This document shows positions 8,907 to 17,521 of a stretch of DNA of 64,000 nucleotides, piece by piece. Positions within the stretch are counted from its first letter, which is position 1. Each line of letters opens with the position of its first letter. This DNA is from Orrella daihaiensis (GTDB taxonomy: Bacteria > Pseudomonadota > Gammaproteobacteria > Burkholderiales > Burkholderiaceae_B), in the NCBI RefSeq assembly GCF_022811525.1, contig NZ_CP063982.1, forward strand, positions 1,240,001 through 1,304,000, read 5' to 3'. A program made the position numbers and the translations under genes. The notes beneath the pieces are model-generated. The model worked only from the letters and a program-made list of their open reading frames with translations. It made no database searches and was not told where the DNA came from.

Positions 8907-10388
8907 TCAGTGCGATGCGAATTTGTCTAGGCCGTCAGGCTTGTCATGCACTGCAAAGCGGTCCACTAGGGTGGCACTGGCCTGGTTCAACCCAATCACA
9001 TTGGTTTCAGTGCCTTCGCGGCGGAACTTAAGAATCACCTTGTCCAAGGCGCTGACTGCCGTGATGTCCCAAAAGTGGGCGCGGCTCACATCAATGGTGA
9101 CACGTTCGATGACTTCCCGAAAATCAAAGGCATTGATGAATTGTTCAGCCGACGCAAAAAACACTTGGCCTGTGACTACGTAGGTTCTTTCTCGACCTTC
9201 ATCCTGTGTCAGTGAGCGAATGGCCAGTATCCGAGCTACTTTGGCCGCGAAGAAGAAACCCGAGGCCAATACGCCGACCAGCACACCTTTAGCCAGATCG
9301 TGGGTGAGCACGGTGACCAAGACGGTAGCCAGCATCACGATGCTTGAGCTCTTGGGGTGTTCACGAAGCTTGATGATGGATTGCCAGTCAAATGTGCCGA
9401 TCGACACCATGATCATCACAGCCACCAGGGCGGCCATCGGTATCTGGGCGACCCAGTCACCGAGAAACACGATCAGGATCAATAGAGCAATGCCTGCCGT
9501 TAGCGTCGATAGCCTGCCTCGGCCACCAGATTTGACGTTGATGACTGATTGGCCAATCATGGCGCAACCTGCCATGCCACCGATAAAGCCCGTGGCGATG
9601 TTGGCAACGCCCTGACCGACACACTCGCGATTCTTGTTGCTTTTAGTGTCGGTGAGTTCGTCCACAATCGTGGCTGTCAATAATGATTCAAGTAAACCCA
9701 CGACCATCATGGTCAGCGAGTAGGGCAAGATGATCTGTAGGGTTTGAAGGTCTAGCGGTATGTCAGGAATCAGAAACACCGGCAGGCTATCGGGTAACTC
9801 ACCCATGTCGCCAACCGTGCGAACATCCAGGTCCAGTGCGATGGCGACGATGGTGAGCACCACGATCGTGACCAGCGGTGAGGGCACAGCCCGCGTGACA
9901 TACGGCAGTAGATAAATGATCGCCAAGCCTGCTGCTGTCATCACGTAGACCACCCATGAGACGTTAATAAGTTCTGGTAGCTGCGCCATAAAAATCAGGA
10001 TCGCCAATGCATTTACAAACCCTGTAATCACTGATTTGGACACAAACCGCATCAGGTTGCCTAAGCGGATCCAGCCAGCGATGATTTGCAATACACCCGT
10101 TAAAACGGTGGCTGCCAATAGGTATTGCAGGCCATGTTCTTTGACCAGTGTGACCATGAGCAGCGCCATCGCGGCTGTCGCTGCTGAGATCATGCCCGGG
10201 CGACCACCTGCAAAGGCAATCACGGTAGCGATACAGAATGATGCGTATAGCCCTACTTTGGGGTCCACGCCCGCGATGATCGAGAAGGCGATCGCTTCAG
10301 GAATCAGCGCCAAGGCGACCACCAGGCCCGCGAGCAGGTCATTGCGTACGTTGGAGAACCATTGTTGCTTCAGTGAATTCATGGACAT
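8907..10388 (-). CDS. SulP-family inorganic anion transporter with STAS domain
   Basis: A 493-residue inner-membrane protein. It has the SulP N-terminal signature (DLLAGLVVALALIPEAIAFSIIAG and PKVGLYASF, here in parts), about 10-12 hydrophobic segments, the conserved central GFIGGMAGCAMIGQSVINV region, and a C-terminal STAS domain from about residue 400 (TYVVTGQVFFASAEQF). SulP proteins carry sulfate, bicarbonate or other anions. The subgroup paired with a universal stress protein is often thought to be bicarbonate-related, but the substrate cannot be read here. It is the first gene of a two-gene operon with the Usp gene. Confidence 0.92.
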   Translation of the reverse strand: MSMNSLKQQWFSNVRNDLLAGLVVALALIPEAIAFSIIAGVDPKVGLYASFCIATVIAFAGGRPGMISAATAAMALLMVTLVKEHGLQYLLAATVLTGVLQIIAGWIRLGNLMRFVSKSVITGFVNALAILIFMAQLPELINVSWVVYVMTAAGLAIIYLLPYVTRAVPSPLVTIVVLTIVAIALDLDVRTVGDMGELPDSLPVFLIPDIPLDLQTLQIILPYSLTMMVVGLLESLLTATIVDELTDTKSNKNRECVGQGVANIATGFIGGMAGCAMIGQSVINVKSGGRGRLSTLTAGIALLILIVFLGDWVAQIPMAALVAVMIMVSIGTFDWQSIIKLREHPKSSSIVMLATVLVTVLTHDLAKGVLVGVLASGFFFAAKVARILAIRSLTQDEGRERTYVVTGQVFFASAEQFINAFDFREVIERVTIDVSRAHFWDITAVSALDKVILKFRREGTETNVIGLNQASATLVDRFAVHDKPDGLDKFASH

Positions 10389-10631
10389 AAAGGTGTGTCA
10401 GAGTTAATGGCTGCCATCGAAGACCTCACCATCGACATCATGATTCCTGGCAACCAGCAGCAGGAATAAGTCGTTGATGCTTTGTCTTTGGCCTTGGGCA
10501 GAACAGGGTTTGGAGGTGGTCTTAAAACAGCCAATCGCAAAACCGCACCAGGTGGTGTGCCGGCTAATGGTTAGTTGTGGGCAAGGCGTGGCCTAGGTGT
10601 GGGAAATAATGGCTTACACGGGTATGATGAA

Positions 10632-10649
10632 ACGTCATGAATCTGTCAT
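10632..10649 (+). promoter_or_regulatory. Pho box upstream of Na/Pi cotransporter
   Basis: ACGTCAT-GAAT-CTGTCAT (10632-10649) matches the PhoB consensus of two 7-base CTGTCAT repeats separated by a 4-base AT-rich spacer. The second half is perfect, the first matches 5 of 7, and the 11-base period is exact. It lies 117 bases before the phosphate cotransporter start. I see no other gene or hairpin in 10389-10766. Confidence 0.65.
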
Positions 10650-10766
10650 CTTGATTTGGATGGCAGCAATTAAAAACTTGACTCATTCGGACCAATCTGA
10701 ATTGAGGCTCGATCCAGTTGCCCTAAGAGCTATCTCTCTAAATAGTTACTACGCCGGACATTGTAA

Positions 10767-12392
10767 ATGACACTGCAGTGGACATCGCTGTTTGGAGGCT
10801 TAGGCCTGTTTCTGCTTGGCATGCATATGCTATCGGATGGCTTGCGGTTGGCAGCGGGTTCCGCCCTTGAGCAGGTGTTAGCAAGGGCGACAGATACGCG
10901 TGGCCGTGCGTTGACCTCAGGTGCTGTGACCACAGCCTTGGTGCAGTCTTCGAGTGCAGTCACAGTTGCCACGATCGGGTTTGTCAATGCCAGTTTGCTG
11001 TCACTGGCTGGTGCAATGTGGGTGCTGTTTGGTGCCAACCTCGGAACCACTGCGACAGGCTGGATTGTGGCTTTGGCGGGTGTCAAGCTCGATATTGCGG
11101 CAACGGCATTACCGCTGATTGCGATAGGCGCGTTACTTAAGCTTGGCGGGCAACACAAGGTGTCTGCCTGGGGAGGCACGGTGGCCGGGTTTGGCCTGCT
11201 TTTTTATGGCATCACGGTGATGCAGGATGGCTTCACGGGCTTGTCTACCCAGTTTCAAGTGCCAAGCGGCACAGGCGTGGGTGCCATGGCCTTGCAGTTG
11301 CTGGTGGGTCTGTTGATGACTGTGGTGATGCAGTCATCAAGCGCTTCAATTGCAATAGCGCTGACTGCTGCGCAAGGTGGGATGATCGACATTACCGGTG
11401 CAGCCGCTGTGGTCATCGGTGCCAATGTGGGCACCACGGTCACGGCAGTGCTGGCGAGCTTGGGAGCGACCTCTAATGCCAAACGGGTGGCTAGTGCCCA
11501 TGTCATATTCAACGTGATCACAGCCTCGGTGGCATTTGTGTTGTTGCCGTGGCTCTCTCCGGTGCTTGTGTCAGTTCGGGACTGGATTAGTGATACTGAC
11601 TCAACGGCCTTGACCTTGGCTTTTTTTAACACCTTGGTCAAAGCAACTGGCATCGTATTGATGTGGCCGATCGCTGATCGCCTGGCGCGGTTTCTCAAAG
11701 GGCGGTTTGGCATGGCCGACCAAGACCCGGCTACACCTGTGTTTCTGGATCAGACCACCTTGCCCGTGCCCGGTCTAGCTGCACGTGCATTGGCCAGTGA
11801 GTTGGAAAGAATGTTGATCATGGCCAGAGACTATCTGCTGATGAGTGCTCAAAAACCCGACAAACAGGCTCAGCAACAGATGCTCAATGATTTGCGGCAT
11901 TTGCTCAAAGCCAGTGAAACGTTTGTTGATCACATGAGCCGTCAGGCCATGGATGCCCAAACTGGCGAGAAGCTTGCCGAGCTTTTACGGGTGCGACGCT
12001 ACCTGGAAAACGTGACAGATCATGTCGCTGAAGTGTTTACATTGCCACAGGATTTGTTTGAGCGACCTTATAGCGCAGTGTCGGATGCTGCCTACATACA
12101 AACTTTTGAGCATTTGCTCGAAACGGTCGTAGCAGCAAAGACGCCAGTGATGTCCAAGACGCAAGCGCTCGAACTCGAGCAACCCCCACTCGAACAGGGC
12201 GTGCTGTCCGACGCATTTGAGGCGCAGTATCAGGACTTGAAATTAGGCGTGCTGCATGCCGGGGCGAACGGGCAGTGGCCGTTAGAGGCGATGGAGCAGG
12301 CCTTGCAGCGCATTAGCGCGCAGCGCCGGGCACTGCAGCAGTTACTGAAAGCCCAACGCTGGCTTGCGCGCGCTCAAATCAGTGATTCTTGA
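10767..12392 (+). CDS. Na/Pi cotransporter family protein with PhoU-like C-terminal domain
   Basis: A 541-residue inner-membrane protein of the bacterial NptA/YjbB type. The membrane part (about residues 1-310) has two inverted repeats, each with the QSSSA sodium/phosphate motif (LVQSSSAVTVATIG and VMQSSSASIAIAL) and GANLGTT/GANVGTT. The C-terminal 200 residues are helical and charged like PhoU. The family moves phosphate with sodium. A good Pho box upstream supports phosphate-starvation control, matching the predicted function. The ATG at 10767 has no strong Shine-Dalgarno site. Another transporter gene follows after 92 bases on the same strand. Confidence 0.92.
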   Translation: MTLQWTSLFGGLGLFLLGMHMLSDGLRLAAGSALEQVLARATDTRGRALTSGAVTTALVQSSSAVTVATIGFVNASLLSLAGAMWVLFGANLGTTATGWIVALAGVKLDIAATALPLIAIGALLKLGGQHKVSAWGGTVAGFGLLFYGITVMQDGFTGLSTQFQVPSGTGVGAMALQLLVGLLMTVVMQSSSASIAIALTAAQGGMIDITGAAAVVIGANVGTTVTAVLASLGATSNAKRVASAHVIFNVITASVAFVLLPWLSPVLVSVRDWISDTDSTALTLAFFNTLVKATGIVLMWPIADRLARFLKGRFGMADQDPATPVFLDQTTLPVPGLAARALASELERMLIMARDYLLMSAQKPDKQAQQQMLNDLRHLLKASETFVDHMSRQAMDAQTGEKLAELLRVRRYLENVTDHVAEVFTLPQDLFERPYSAVSDAAYIQTFEHLLETVVAAKTPVMSKTQALELEQPPLEQGVLSDAFEAQYQDLKLGVLHAGANGQWPLEAMEQALQRISAQRRALQQLLKAQRWLARAQISDS

Positions 12393-12484
12393 TTCTCATC
12401 AATTCCAGTATTCATAAACTGTTCTAGCATGGCATGAATAAAGGTAGATACGTGTAAACGCACGAACCATGACAAAGGCTAGCC

Positions 12485-13579
12485 ATGCTCGAATCCCTGA
12501 TTGAAACCTACGGCGAAAGCGCTGTTTTAGCCACGGGTGGCGCCATCGTTGGCATTTTGTTTGGATTTTTTGCGCAACGATCGAGATTCTGTCTGCGAGC
12601 CGCTGTGATTGATTTCTGGCACATGCGGTTTGGTGAGAAGCTGTCGATTTGGCTCTTGACCTTTTCTTCGGCGGTGATTGCCGTGCAAATCATGGTGTTG
12701 ATGGGTTTGCTCGATACCAACAATGCGCGCCAGATTTCAGCTACCGGCAGTTTGTCAGGAGCCTTGCTGGGAGGCCTATTGTTTGGCGTGGGCATGATTT
12801 TGACGCGCGGGTGTGCAAGTCGTCTGCTGGTGCTGTCAGCCAATGGTAATTTGAGGGCGCTTTTAGCGGGTTTGATATTTGCGGTGACGGCACAAGCCTC
12901 ATTGGGCGGTGTGTTGTCACCCCTGCGCGAGGAGATGGCCTCTTGGTGGACAATCGATGGTGGTGTGTCACGCGATATTCTGGCTAGCTTAGAACTCAAT
13001 CACGTGGCTGGGCTGGTGTTTGGTCTGATCTGGGCCATGGCGGCGCTTTATTTTGTGCGTCTAAATCAAAACATCTCCAAGTGGATCTGGATTGCCAGTA
13101 TCGGCACCGGGCTGATGGTGGCAGCGGCTTGGGGCTTCACACAGATTGTGCTGAACCATTCATTTGAGGCGATCCAGATTCAGGGCATGACCTTCAGTGG
13201 TCCATCGGCCGAATGGCTGATGCGAGTGGTCGATACCCCGACTGCAGAGTTTGGGTTTGATGCCGGGATGCTGCCTGGGGTGTTTTTGGGTTCCTTGATT
13301 GGTGCCTGGGTTGGTAAGGATCTTAAGCTTGAGGGATTCAAGGACGGCTACAGCATGCGACGCTACATCGCGGGCGCCGTCTTGATGGGATTCGGATCAA
13401 TGCTGGCCGGCGGCTGTGCGGTCGGTGCTGGTATCACCGGTGGTGCGATATTTGCTGTCACCGCCTGGGTGACGTTGGTGGGCATGTGGTTAGGTGCCGG
13501 TGTCACAGATTGGCTGGTTGATGGTAGGCCCGAGCAAATGGTGCCTGGGCAACCGATGGCAGCGCCGGTGGTGCCGTAG
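12485..13579 (+). CDS. YeeE/YedE family (thiosulfate/sulfur) transporter
   Basis: A 364-residue membrane protein formed by two YeeE/YedE modules. The family's conserved cysteines appear in RSRFCLRAAVIDFW, LTRGCASRLLVLSANGNLRA and LAGGCAVGAGITGG. Structural work on YeeE showed that such cysteines relay thiosulfate across the membrane, so sulfur-compound uptake is the likely role. No partner TsuB/sulfurtransferase gene is adjacent. The gene ends 32 bases from the convergent polysaccharide gene. Confidence 0.9.
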   Translation: MLESLIETYGESAVLATGGAIVGILFGFFAQRSRFCLRAAVIDFWHMRFGEKLSIWLLTFSSAVIAVQIMVLMGLLDTNNARQISATGSLSGALLGGLLFGVGMILTRGCASRLLVLSANGNLRALLAGLIFAVTAQASLGGVLSPLREEMASWWTIDGGVSRDILASLELNHVAGLVFGLIWAMAALYFVRLNQNISKWIWIASIGTGLMVAAAWGFTQIVLNHSFEAIQIQGMTFSGPSAEWLMRVVDTPTAEFGFDAGMLPGVFLGSLIGAWVGKDLKLEGFKDGYSMRRYIAGAVLMGFGSMLAGGCAVGAGITGGAIFAVTAWVTLVGMWLGAGVTDWLVDGRPEQMVPGQPMAAPVVP

Positions 13580-13611
13580 GGCTTTGACGTCTCCAGATGT
13601 TTGATAAATCG

Positions 13612-15579
13612 CTAAATTTTCTGGCCTCGACCTTTGCTCGGCTCATAGCCTGAGACTAATTGCCGCAGCAGCATGCCTATGGACCCGTGGTCATCGTGTC
13701 GGATTAATTCGGCTAGCGTTTCCAATCGGGTCGTCAGTTCGGGCCAGCTTAGATACTCTTCGTTAGCACGCATGATGCGTGGATGGCTGGTTGCCTGGGG
13801 ATTGTTGCCGATGAGGAGTTCCTCATATAGTTTTTCACCGGGGCGCAGCCCAGTGATTTCGATGGCAATGTCGCCATCCGGGTGGCTAGGGGTTTTGAGG
13901 GTCAAGCCCGAGAGCTCAATCATGCGTTTGGCCAGATCCATGATCTTGACCGATTCACCCATCTCCAGCACATATACATCGCCGCCTTTGGCCATGGCAC
14001 CGGCCTGGATCACCAGTTGCGCTGCTTCAGGGATGGTCATGAAATAGCGGGTGACTTCAGCGTCAGTGACGGTCACAGGACCGCCATCACGAATTTGCTG
14101 ACGAAACTTCGGCACGACCGAACCTGAGGACCCGAGCACATTGCCAAACCGTACCATGGAGAATCGGGTCGTTTTGCTGTCTGAAGCGGATTCTGCTGCC
14201 ATGGCTTGCAGCACCATCTCAGCGAGCCGTTTGCTCGCACCCATCACGTTGGTAGGGCGCACAGCTTTGTCGGTGCTGATCAGCACAAAATCGCTCACGC
14301 CAGCGTCTAGCGCGGCTTTGGCCGTCACCAAGGTGCCAAATACATTGTTCTTAATGCCTTGCGTCGGGTTGGCTTCTACCAAGGGCACGTGCTTATAGGC
14401 GGCTGCGTGGTACACCGTATCGGGCCTCAATTCATGCATGATGTCGGTCATCTGCTGCTCGTCTTGTACCGAACCGAGTAGAGCGACAAGTTCAGCTGAC
14501 TGCTTGTTGCTATCCGAGGCAAGGTTACGTACGCGTCGGTCTAGTTCGGCGTGAATTTGATAAAGCGCGAATTCACTTTGCTCAAGTAGCACCAGTTTCT
14601 TGGGGCTGATGTCCACGATTTGGCGACATAGTTCGCTTCCGATTGAGCCACCAGCGCCAGTCACCAGCACTACTTTGTCCTGGATGTTTTTTGAGAGTAG
14701 GGCGTGGTCTGGTGGCACAGGATCACGGCCCAGAAGGTCCTCAATTTCCAGCTCACGCAAGTCCGAGACAGTCACCTTGCCCTGGGCTAAATCAGTCACG
14801 CTTGGTAGTGTGCGCACGGCGACTTTAGCTGCCTTTAACATCGCAAGAATCTCATTGCGCCGGTGCCGGTTAATCGATGGCAAGGCTAATAAGATCGTCG
14901 TTACGCCGTTGTCACTGACGATGCTTTGCAGGTCTGTCGGGTCATAAATTTTGAGGTTGTGTAGCATCTGCCGATGCAGTCGTTTGTCGTCATCCAAGAA
15001 TCCGACGACCCGCATCTCTTGGCTGCCCGCCATGGCCACTGCCAACTGCCGGCCGGCTACCCCGGCACCATAGATGAGTGCTTTGGGTAGGGATGCCCGC
15101 TTCAGGATTCGGTGATAAGCACCACCAAGCCAATAATGCGCGATGGCTCTGCTTGCACCAACACCGACCAACAGTAGTAGTGGCTGAATGATGCCCACGC
15201 TACGCGGGATGCCTGGCAACCCAATCACCGTGATGATGGTGGCGTATATTGCCCCATACAGAGCAAACGCACGGGCTACCATGCCGATGGCGACCAGATT
15301 GGCATGTCGAAAGATCACACGATAAAAGCCGTGCGTCACAAATAAAGGAATCGCAATGGCCACCGAGATAGCGGATGCCCAGTCGCCATGCCAGTAAGGG
15401 TCGTTATACAAACGAATCCATTCGTCTAGCCGCAGGTAAAAAGCCAGCCACACGCAAACCACGCAGAGCAAGGTATCAAGCAGCAAAACAATGGCTCGCT
15501 TGACTGGCCGCGGCAAATCGAGCAGGGGGTCAGTCAGGTCTAGGCGAATCGTGCGTTTGTCGGCACTCATGCGTGACAT
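13612..15579 (-). CDS. membrane nucleoside-diphosphate-sugar 4,6-dehydratase (WbpM/CapD-like)
   Basis: A 655-residue protein of the FlaA1/WbpM/CapD group. The N-terminus has four membrane segments (about residues 25-145) and a CoA-binding-like Rossmann fold (LIYGAGVAGRQLAVAM). The catalytic SDR domain starts at VVLVTGAGGSIGSELCRQI and contains STDKAVRPTNVMGASKR, where Met replaces the usual catalytic Tyr as in WbpM, and MVRFGNVLGSSGSVVPKF. It converts UDP-GlcNAc to a 4-keto-6-deoxy sugar as the first step toward QuiNAc/FucNAc-type residues of O-antigen or capsule. It lies 102 bases downstream of the initiating sugar-phosphate transferase, and the two genes form a plausible operon. Confidence 0.93.
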   Translation of the reverse strand: MSRMSADKRTIRLDLTDPLLDLPRPVKRAIVLLLDTLLCVVCVWLAFYLRLDEWIRLYNDPYWHGDWASAISVAIAIPLFVTHGFYRVIFRHANLVAIGMVARAFALYGAIYATIITVIGLPGIPRSVGIIQPLLLLVGVGASRAIAHYWLGGAYHRILKRASLPKALIYGAGVAGRQLAVAMAGSQEMRVVGFLDDDKRLHRQMLHNLKIYDPTDLQSIVSDNGVTTILLALPSINRHRRNEILAMLKAAKVAVRTLPSVTDLAQGKVTVSDLRELEIEDLLGRDPVPPDHALLSKNIQDKVVLVTGAGGSIGSELCRQIVDISPKKLVLLEQSEFALYQIHAELDRRVRNLASDSNKQSAELVALLGSVQDEQQMTDIMHELRPDTVYHAAAYKHVPLVEANPTQGIKNNVFGTLVTAKAALDAGVSDFVLISTDKAVRPTNVMGASKRLAEMVLQAMAAESASDSKTTRFSMVRFGNVLGSSGSVVPKFRQQIRDGGPVTVTDAEVTRYFMTIPEAAQLVIQAGAMAKGGDVYVLEMGESVKIMDLAKRMIELSGLTLKTPSHPDGDIAIEITGLRPGEKLYEELLIGNNPQATSHPRIMRANEEYLSWPELTTRLETLAELIRHDDHGSIGMLLRQLVSGYEPSKGRGQKI

Positions 15580-15681
15580 TGGTGATCAGATGGACGATGG
15601 ACGCAGTTTAGCCTTTGCCTGACGCCGATAGCGAAGATCATATGGGTTGCCGATATTTTTTGTGGGCGGCCTGAGCCGATC

Positions 15682-16251
15682 TCAGTGTGCCACGCCATCT
15701 GAACGAATCACGCGCAAAAAAGTAAGCCAAATGATCTTGATGTCAAACGATAGGGATTGGCGTTGTAAATATTCGTAATCGAATTGAACCTTCACCGGGA
15801 TGGGCAGGTCGTCTCGGCCATTGACCTGAGCCCAGCCGGTTAACCCCGGGGTTAAAGCATCAATGCCGGCGCTGGTTCTTGCGGCGATCAAATCATCCTG
15901 ATTAAATAGCGCAGGCCTTGGTCCCACGATGCTCATGTCGCCTTTGATGATGCTCCAAAGTTGCGGCAACTCATCAAGGCTCGTGCGGCGAAGTATGGAG
16001 CCGATCGGGGTGAGATAGGCATCGGGATCGGACAACAAGTGCGTGGCAACAACCGGCGTATCGGTGCGCATGCTCCTGAACTTGGGCATGTCAAACAACC
16101 GGTTGCCTCGCCCGACACGCTGACTCCAGTACAGGACGGGTCCCGTTGAGGTCAGCTTGACAGCGATGGCGACCGCCAGAATTGGTACTGCCAGTAACAC
16201 GGCCGCTACCAGGCCAACTGTCAAATCAAAGAATCTTTTGTGCCACGGCAT
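15682..16251 (-). CDS. bacterial sugar transferase (undecaprenyl-phosphate phosphoglycosyltransferase)
   Basis: A 189-residue monotopic phosphoglycosyltransferase (WcaJ/PglC catalytic core). It has the re-entrant N-terminal hydrophobic segment, PKFRSMRTDT, the SLDELPQLW motif carrying the catalytic Asp-Glu pair, GDMSIVGPRP and LTPGLTGWAQVNGR. It transfers a sugar phosphate from UDP-sugar to undecaprenyl phosphate, the first membrane step of surface polysaccharide synthesis. It is short (no N-terminal membrane domain), as in PglC-like enzymes. With the dehydratase downstream it can supply and load the first sugar. The ATG at 16251 directly precedes the family's opening residues MPWHKRFFDL. Confidence 0.93.
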   Translation of the reverse strand: MPWHKRFFDLTVGLVAAVLLAVPILAVAIAVKLTSTGPVLYWSQRVGRGNRLFDMPKFRSMRTDTPVVATHLLSDPDAYLTPIGSILRRTSLDELPQLWSIIKGDMSIVGPRPALFNQDDLIAARTSAGIDALTPGLTGWAQVNGRDDLPIPVKVQFDYEYLQRQSLSFDIKIIWLTFLRVIRSDGVAH

Positions 16252-16424
16252 GCGATAAGTGTCTGTGCATTGGAGAGACTCGATTTTAATGATCTACCCC
16301 ATGGTTTTGGGGCGAGAGAGGCTCTGCAGAGCCATTGCAGGCATAAAATTTTGCCTAATCGTTGGTTTTGCGCGGTTTTTGCGGCATTTTGTTCACCCGA
16401 TGCCCGATTGTCATGATTAATTGC

Positions 16425-16452
16425 TTGACTTGTGGTTAAACCGCGCTACACT
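16425..16452 (+). promoter_or_regulatory. sigma-70 promoter of the cold-shock gene
   Basis: TTGACT (16425-16430) and TACACT (16447-16452) are spaced by 16 bases. The start of transcription would fall near 16459, giving a leader of about 120 bases before the ATG. Long leaders are typical of cold-shock genes. Nothing else is recognised in 16252-16577. Confidence 0.55.
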
Positions 16453-16577
16453 AGATTTGCAAGATTTTCAAGCGACGCGGTTGCAGTTTTAACTGTCGCC
16501 CATGGCGTTTCCAGTGGTACTCAGTCTCTTCCTTGATCGTCTGGCATTTTTTATCTTTATTTCAAGGAAGTACTATC

Positions 16578-16784
16578 ATGGCAACTGGTGTCGTTAAGTG
16601 GTTTAACTCAGAGAAAGGCTACGGCTTTATCATGCCCGATGGTGGTGGCAAAGATTTGTTCGCCCACTACTCGGAAATCCGTTCTGAGGGCTACAAGACC
16701 CTGCAAGAGAACCAAAAAGTGTCGTTTGAGATTGGCCAGGGTGCCAAGGGCCCAAGCGCCACCAACATTCAGCCCATCGAATAA
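16578..16784 (+). CDS. cold-shock protein (CspA family)
   Basis: A 68-residue single cold-shock domain. It has both RNA-binding motifs, KGYGFI (RNP1) and DLFAHYSEI (RNP2-like), and starts MATGVVKWFNSEKGYGFI. Length is normal. The start is the ATG at 16578 with AAGGAAG at 16564-16570; an upstream in-frame codon at 16533 would add a non-homologous stretch. It binds single-stranded RNA/DNA and melts RNA structure. It has its own promoter, a long leader and a strong terminator, so it is monocistronic. Confidence 0.95.
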   Translation: MATGVVKWFNSEKGYGFIMPDGGGKDLFAHYSEIRSEGYKTLQENQKVSFEIGQGAKGPSATNIQPIE

Positions 16785-16805
16785 ATCGACTGGTTGATTT
16801 AAAAG

Positions 16806-16839
16806 CCCACGCTGCAGGCGACTGCATCGTGGGTTTTTT
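16806..16839 (+). terminator. intrinsic terminator of the cold-shock gene
   Basis: CCCACG-c-TGCAG (16806-16817) pairs with CTGCA-t-CGTGGG (16822-16833) with one internal mismatch and a GCGA tetraloop, followed immediately by six T residues (16834-16839). It starts 21 bases after the stop codon. Confidence 0.9.
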
Positions 16840-16900
16840 AATGGGCTAGAAGTAGTATTGGCTTCTGGCTTGGTGTTTGCATTTAGCTGTAGGTAACCGC

Positions 16901-17476
16901 ATGTCCAACTCCACTTTAGATCGTTTGTTATCACGTCGTTCGGTCAAGCTTGTCGGTGCGCCAGGTCCAACTGAGGCTGACATCGAGTCTGCGTTAGCCT
17001 GTGTGGTCAGAGCCCCGGACCACGCCAAACTGCGTCTGTGGCGGTTTGTACTGATTCGACAGCCAGATATTGTGGCGGTTGGAGAGAAAGCGATTTCCAT
17101 CATGGCGGCAGCCGGTAAGCCCATGACACCAGAAAAACAGGCCTCCACCCGGGCCTGGTTGGCGGACTTGCCTCTCTTGATCGGCTTGGCCTACCAAATC
17201 CACCACGACCACCCCAAAGTCCCGGAAATCGAGCAGACGCTTGCCATGGGCGCTGGCGTGATGAATTTCCAGAACGCGATGCATGCCATGGGGTTTGCCA
17301 CCTACTGGAGTACGGGGCTCGCGACCTTTACCGAGGACATGCCAGAGTATCTGGGGTTCGATACCCTGGAGCAACAGTTTGTCGGCTTCTTGGCAGTAGG
17401 CACCCCCAAGAACGCCGTGGTTCCAGCTGAGCGTCCCGATCCCTGGTCTATCGCACGACGTTGGCAGGCTGATTAA
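16901..17476 (+). CDS. nitroreductase family protein (YdjA-like)
   Basis: A minimal FMN-dependent nitroreductase-fold protein of about 191 residues. The N-terminal LDRLLSRRSVKLVGAPGP is the family's flavin-phosphate-binding start, and the C-terminus has the VGFLAVGTPKNA flavin-binding segment. Short members like E. coli YdjA reduce nitro compounds or quinones slowly and have no settled physiological role. The frame extends to a TTG at 16877, but the ATG at 16901 begins at the conserved region and is preferred. It stands alone between the cold-shock terminator and the convergent copper ATPase. Confidence 0.88.
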   Translation: MSNSTLDRLLSRRSVKLVGAPGPTEADIESALACVVRAPDHAKLRLWRFVLIRQPDIVAVGEKAISIMAAAGKPMTPEKQASTRAWLADLPLLIGLAYQIHHDHPKVPEIEQTLAMGAGVMNFQNAMHAMGFATYWSTGLATFTEDMPEYLGFDTLEQQFVGFLAVGTPKNAVVPAERPDPWSIARRWQAD

Positions 17477-17521
17477 GGCTTGTCGCCGTCGGTTGGCGAT
17501 GGTTGTGATGATTTTTAGTGG

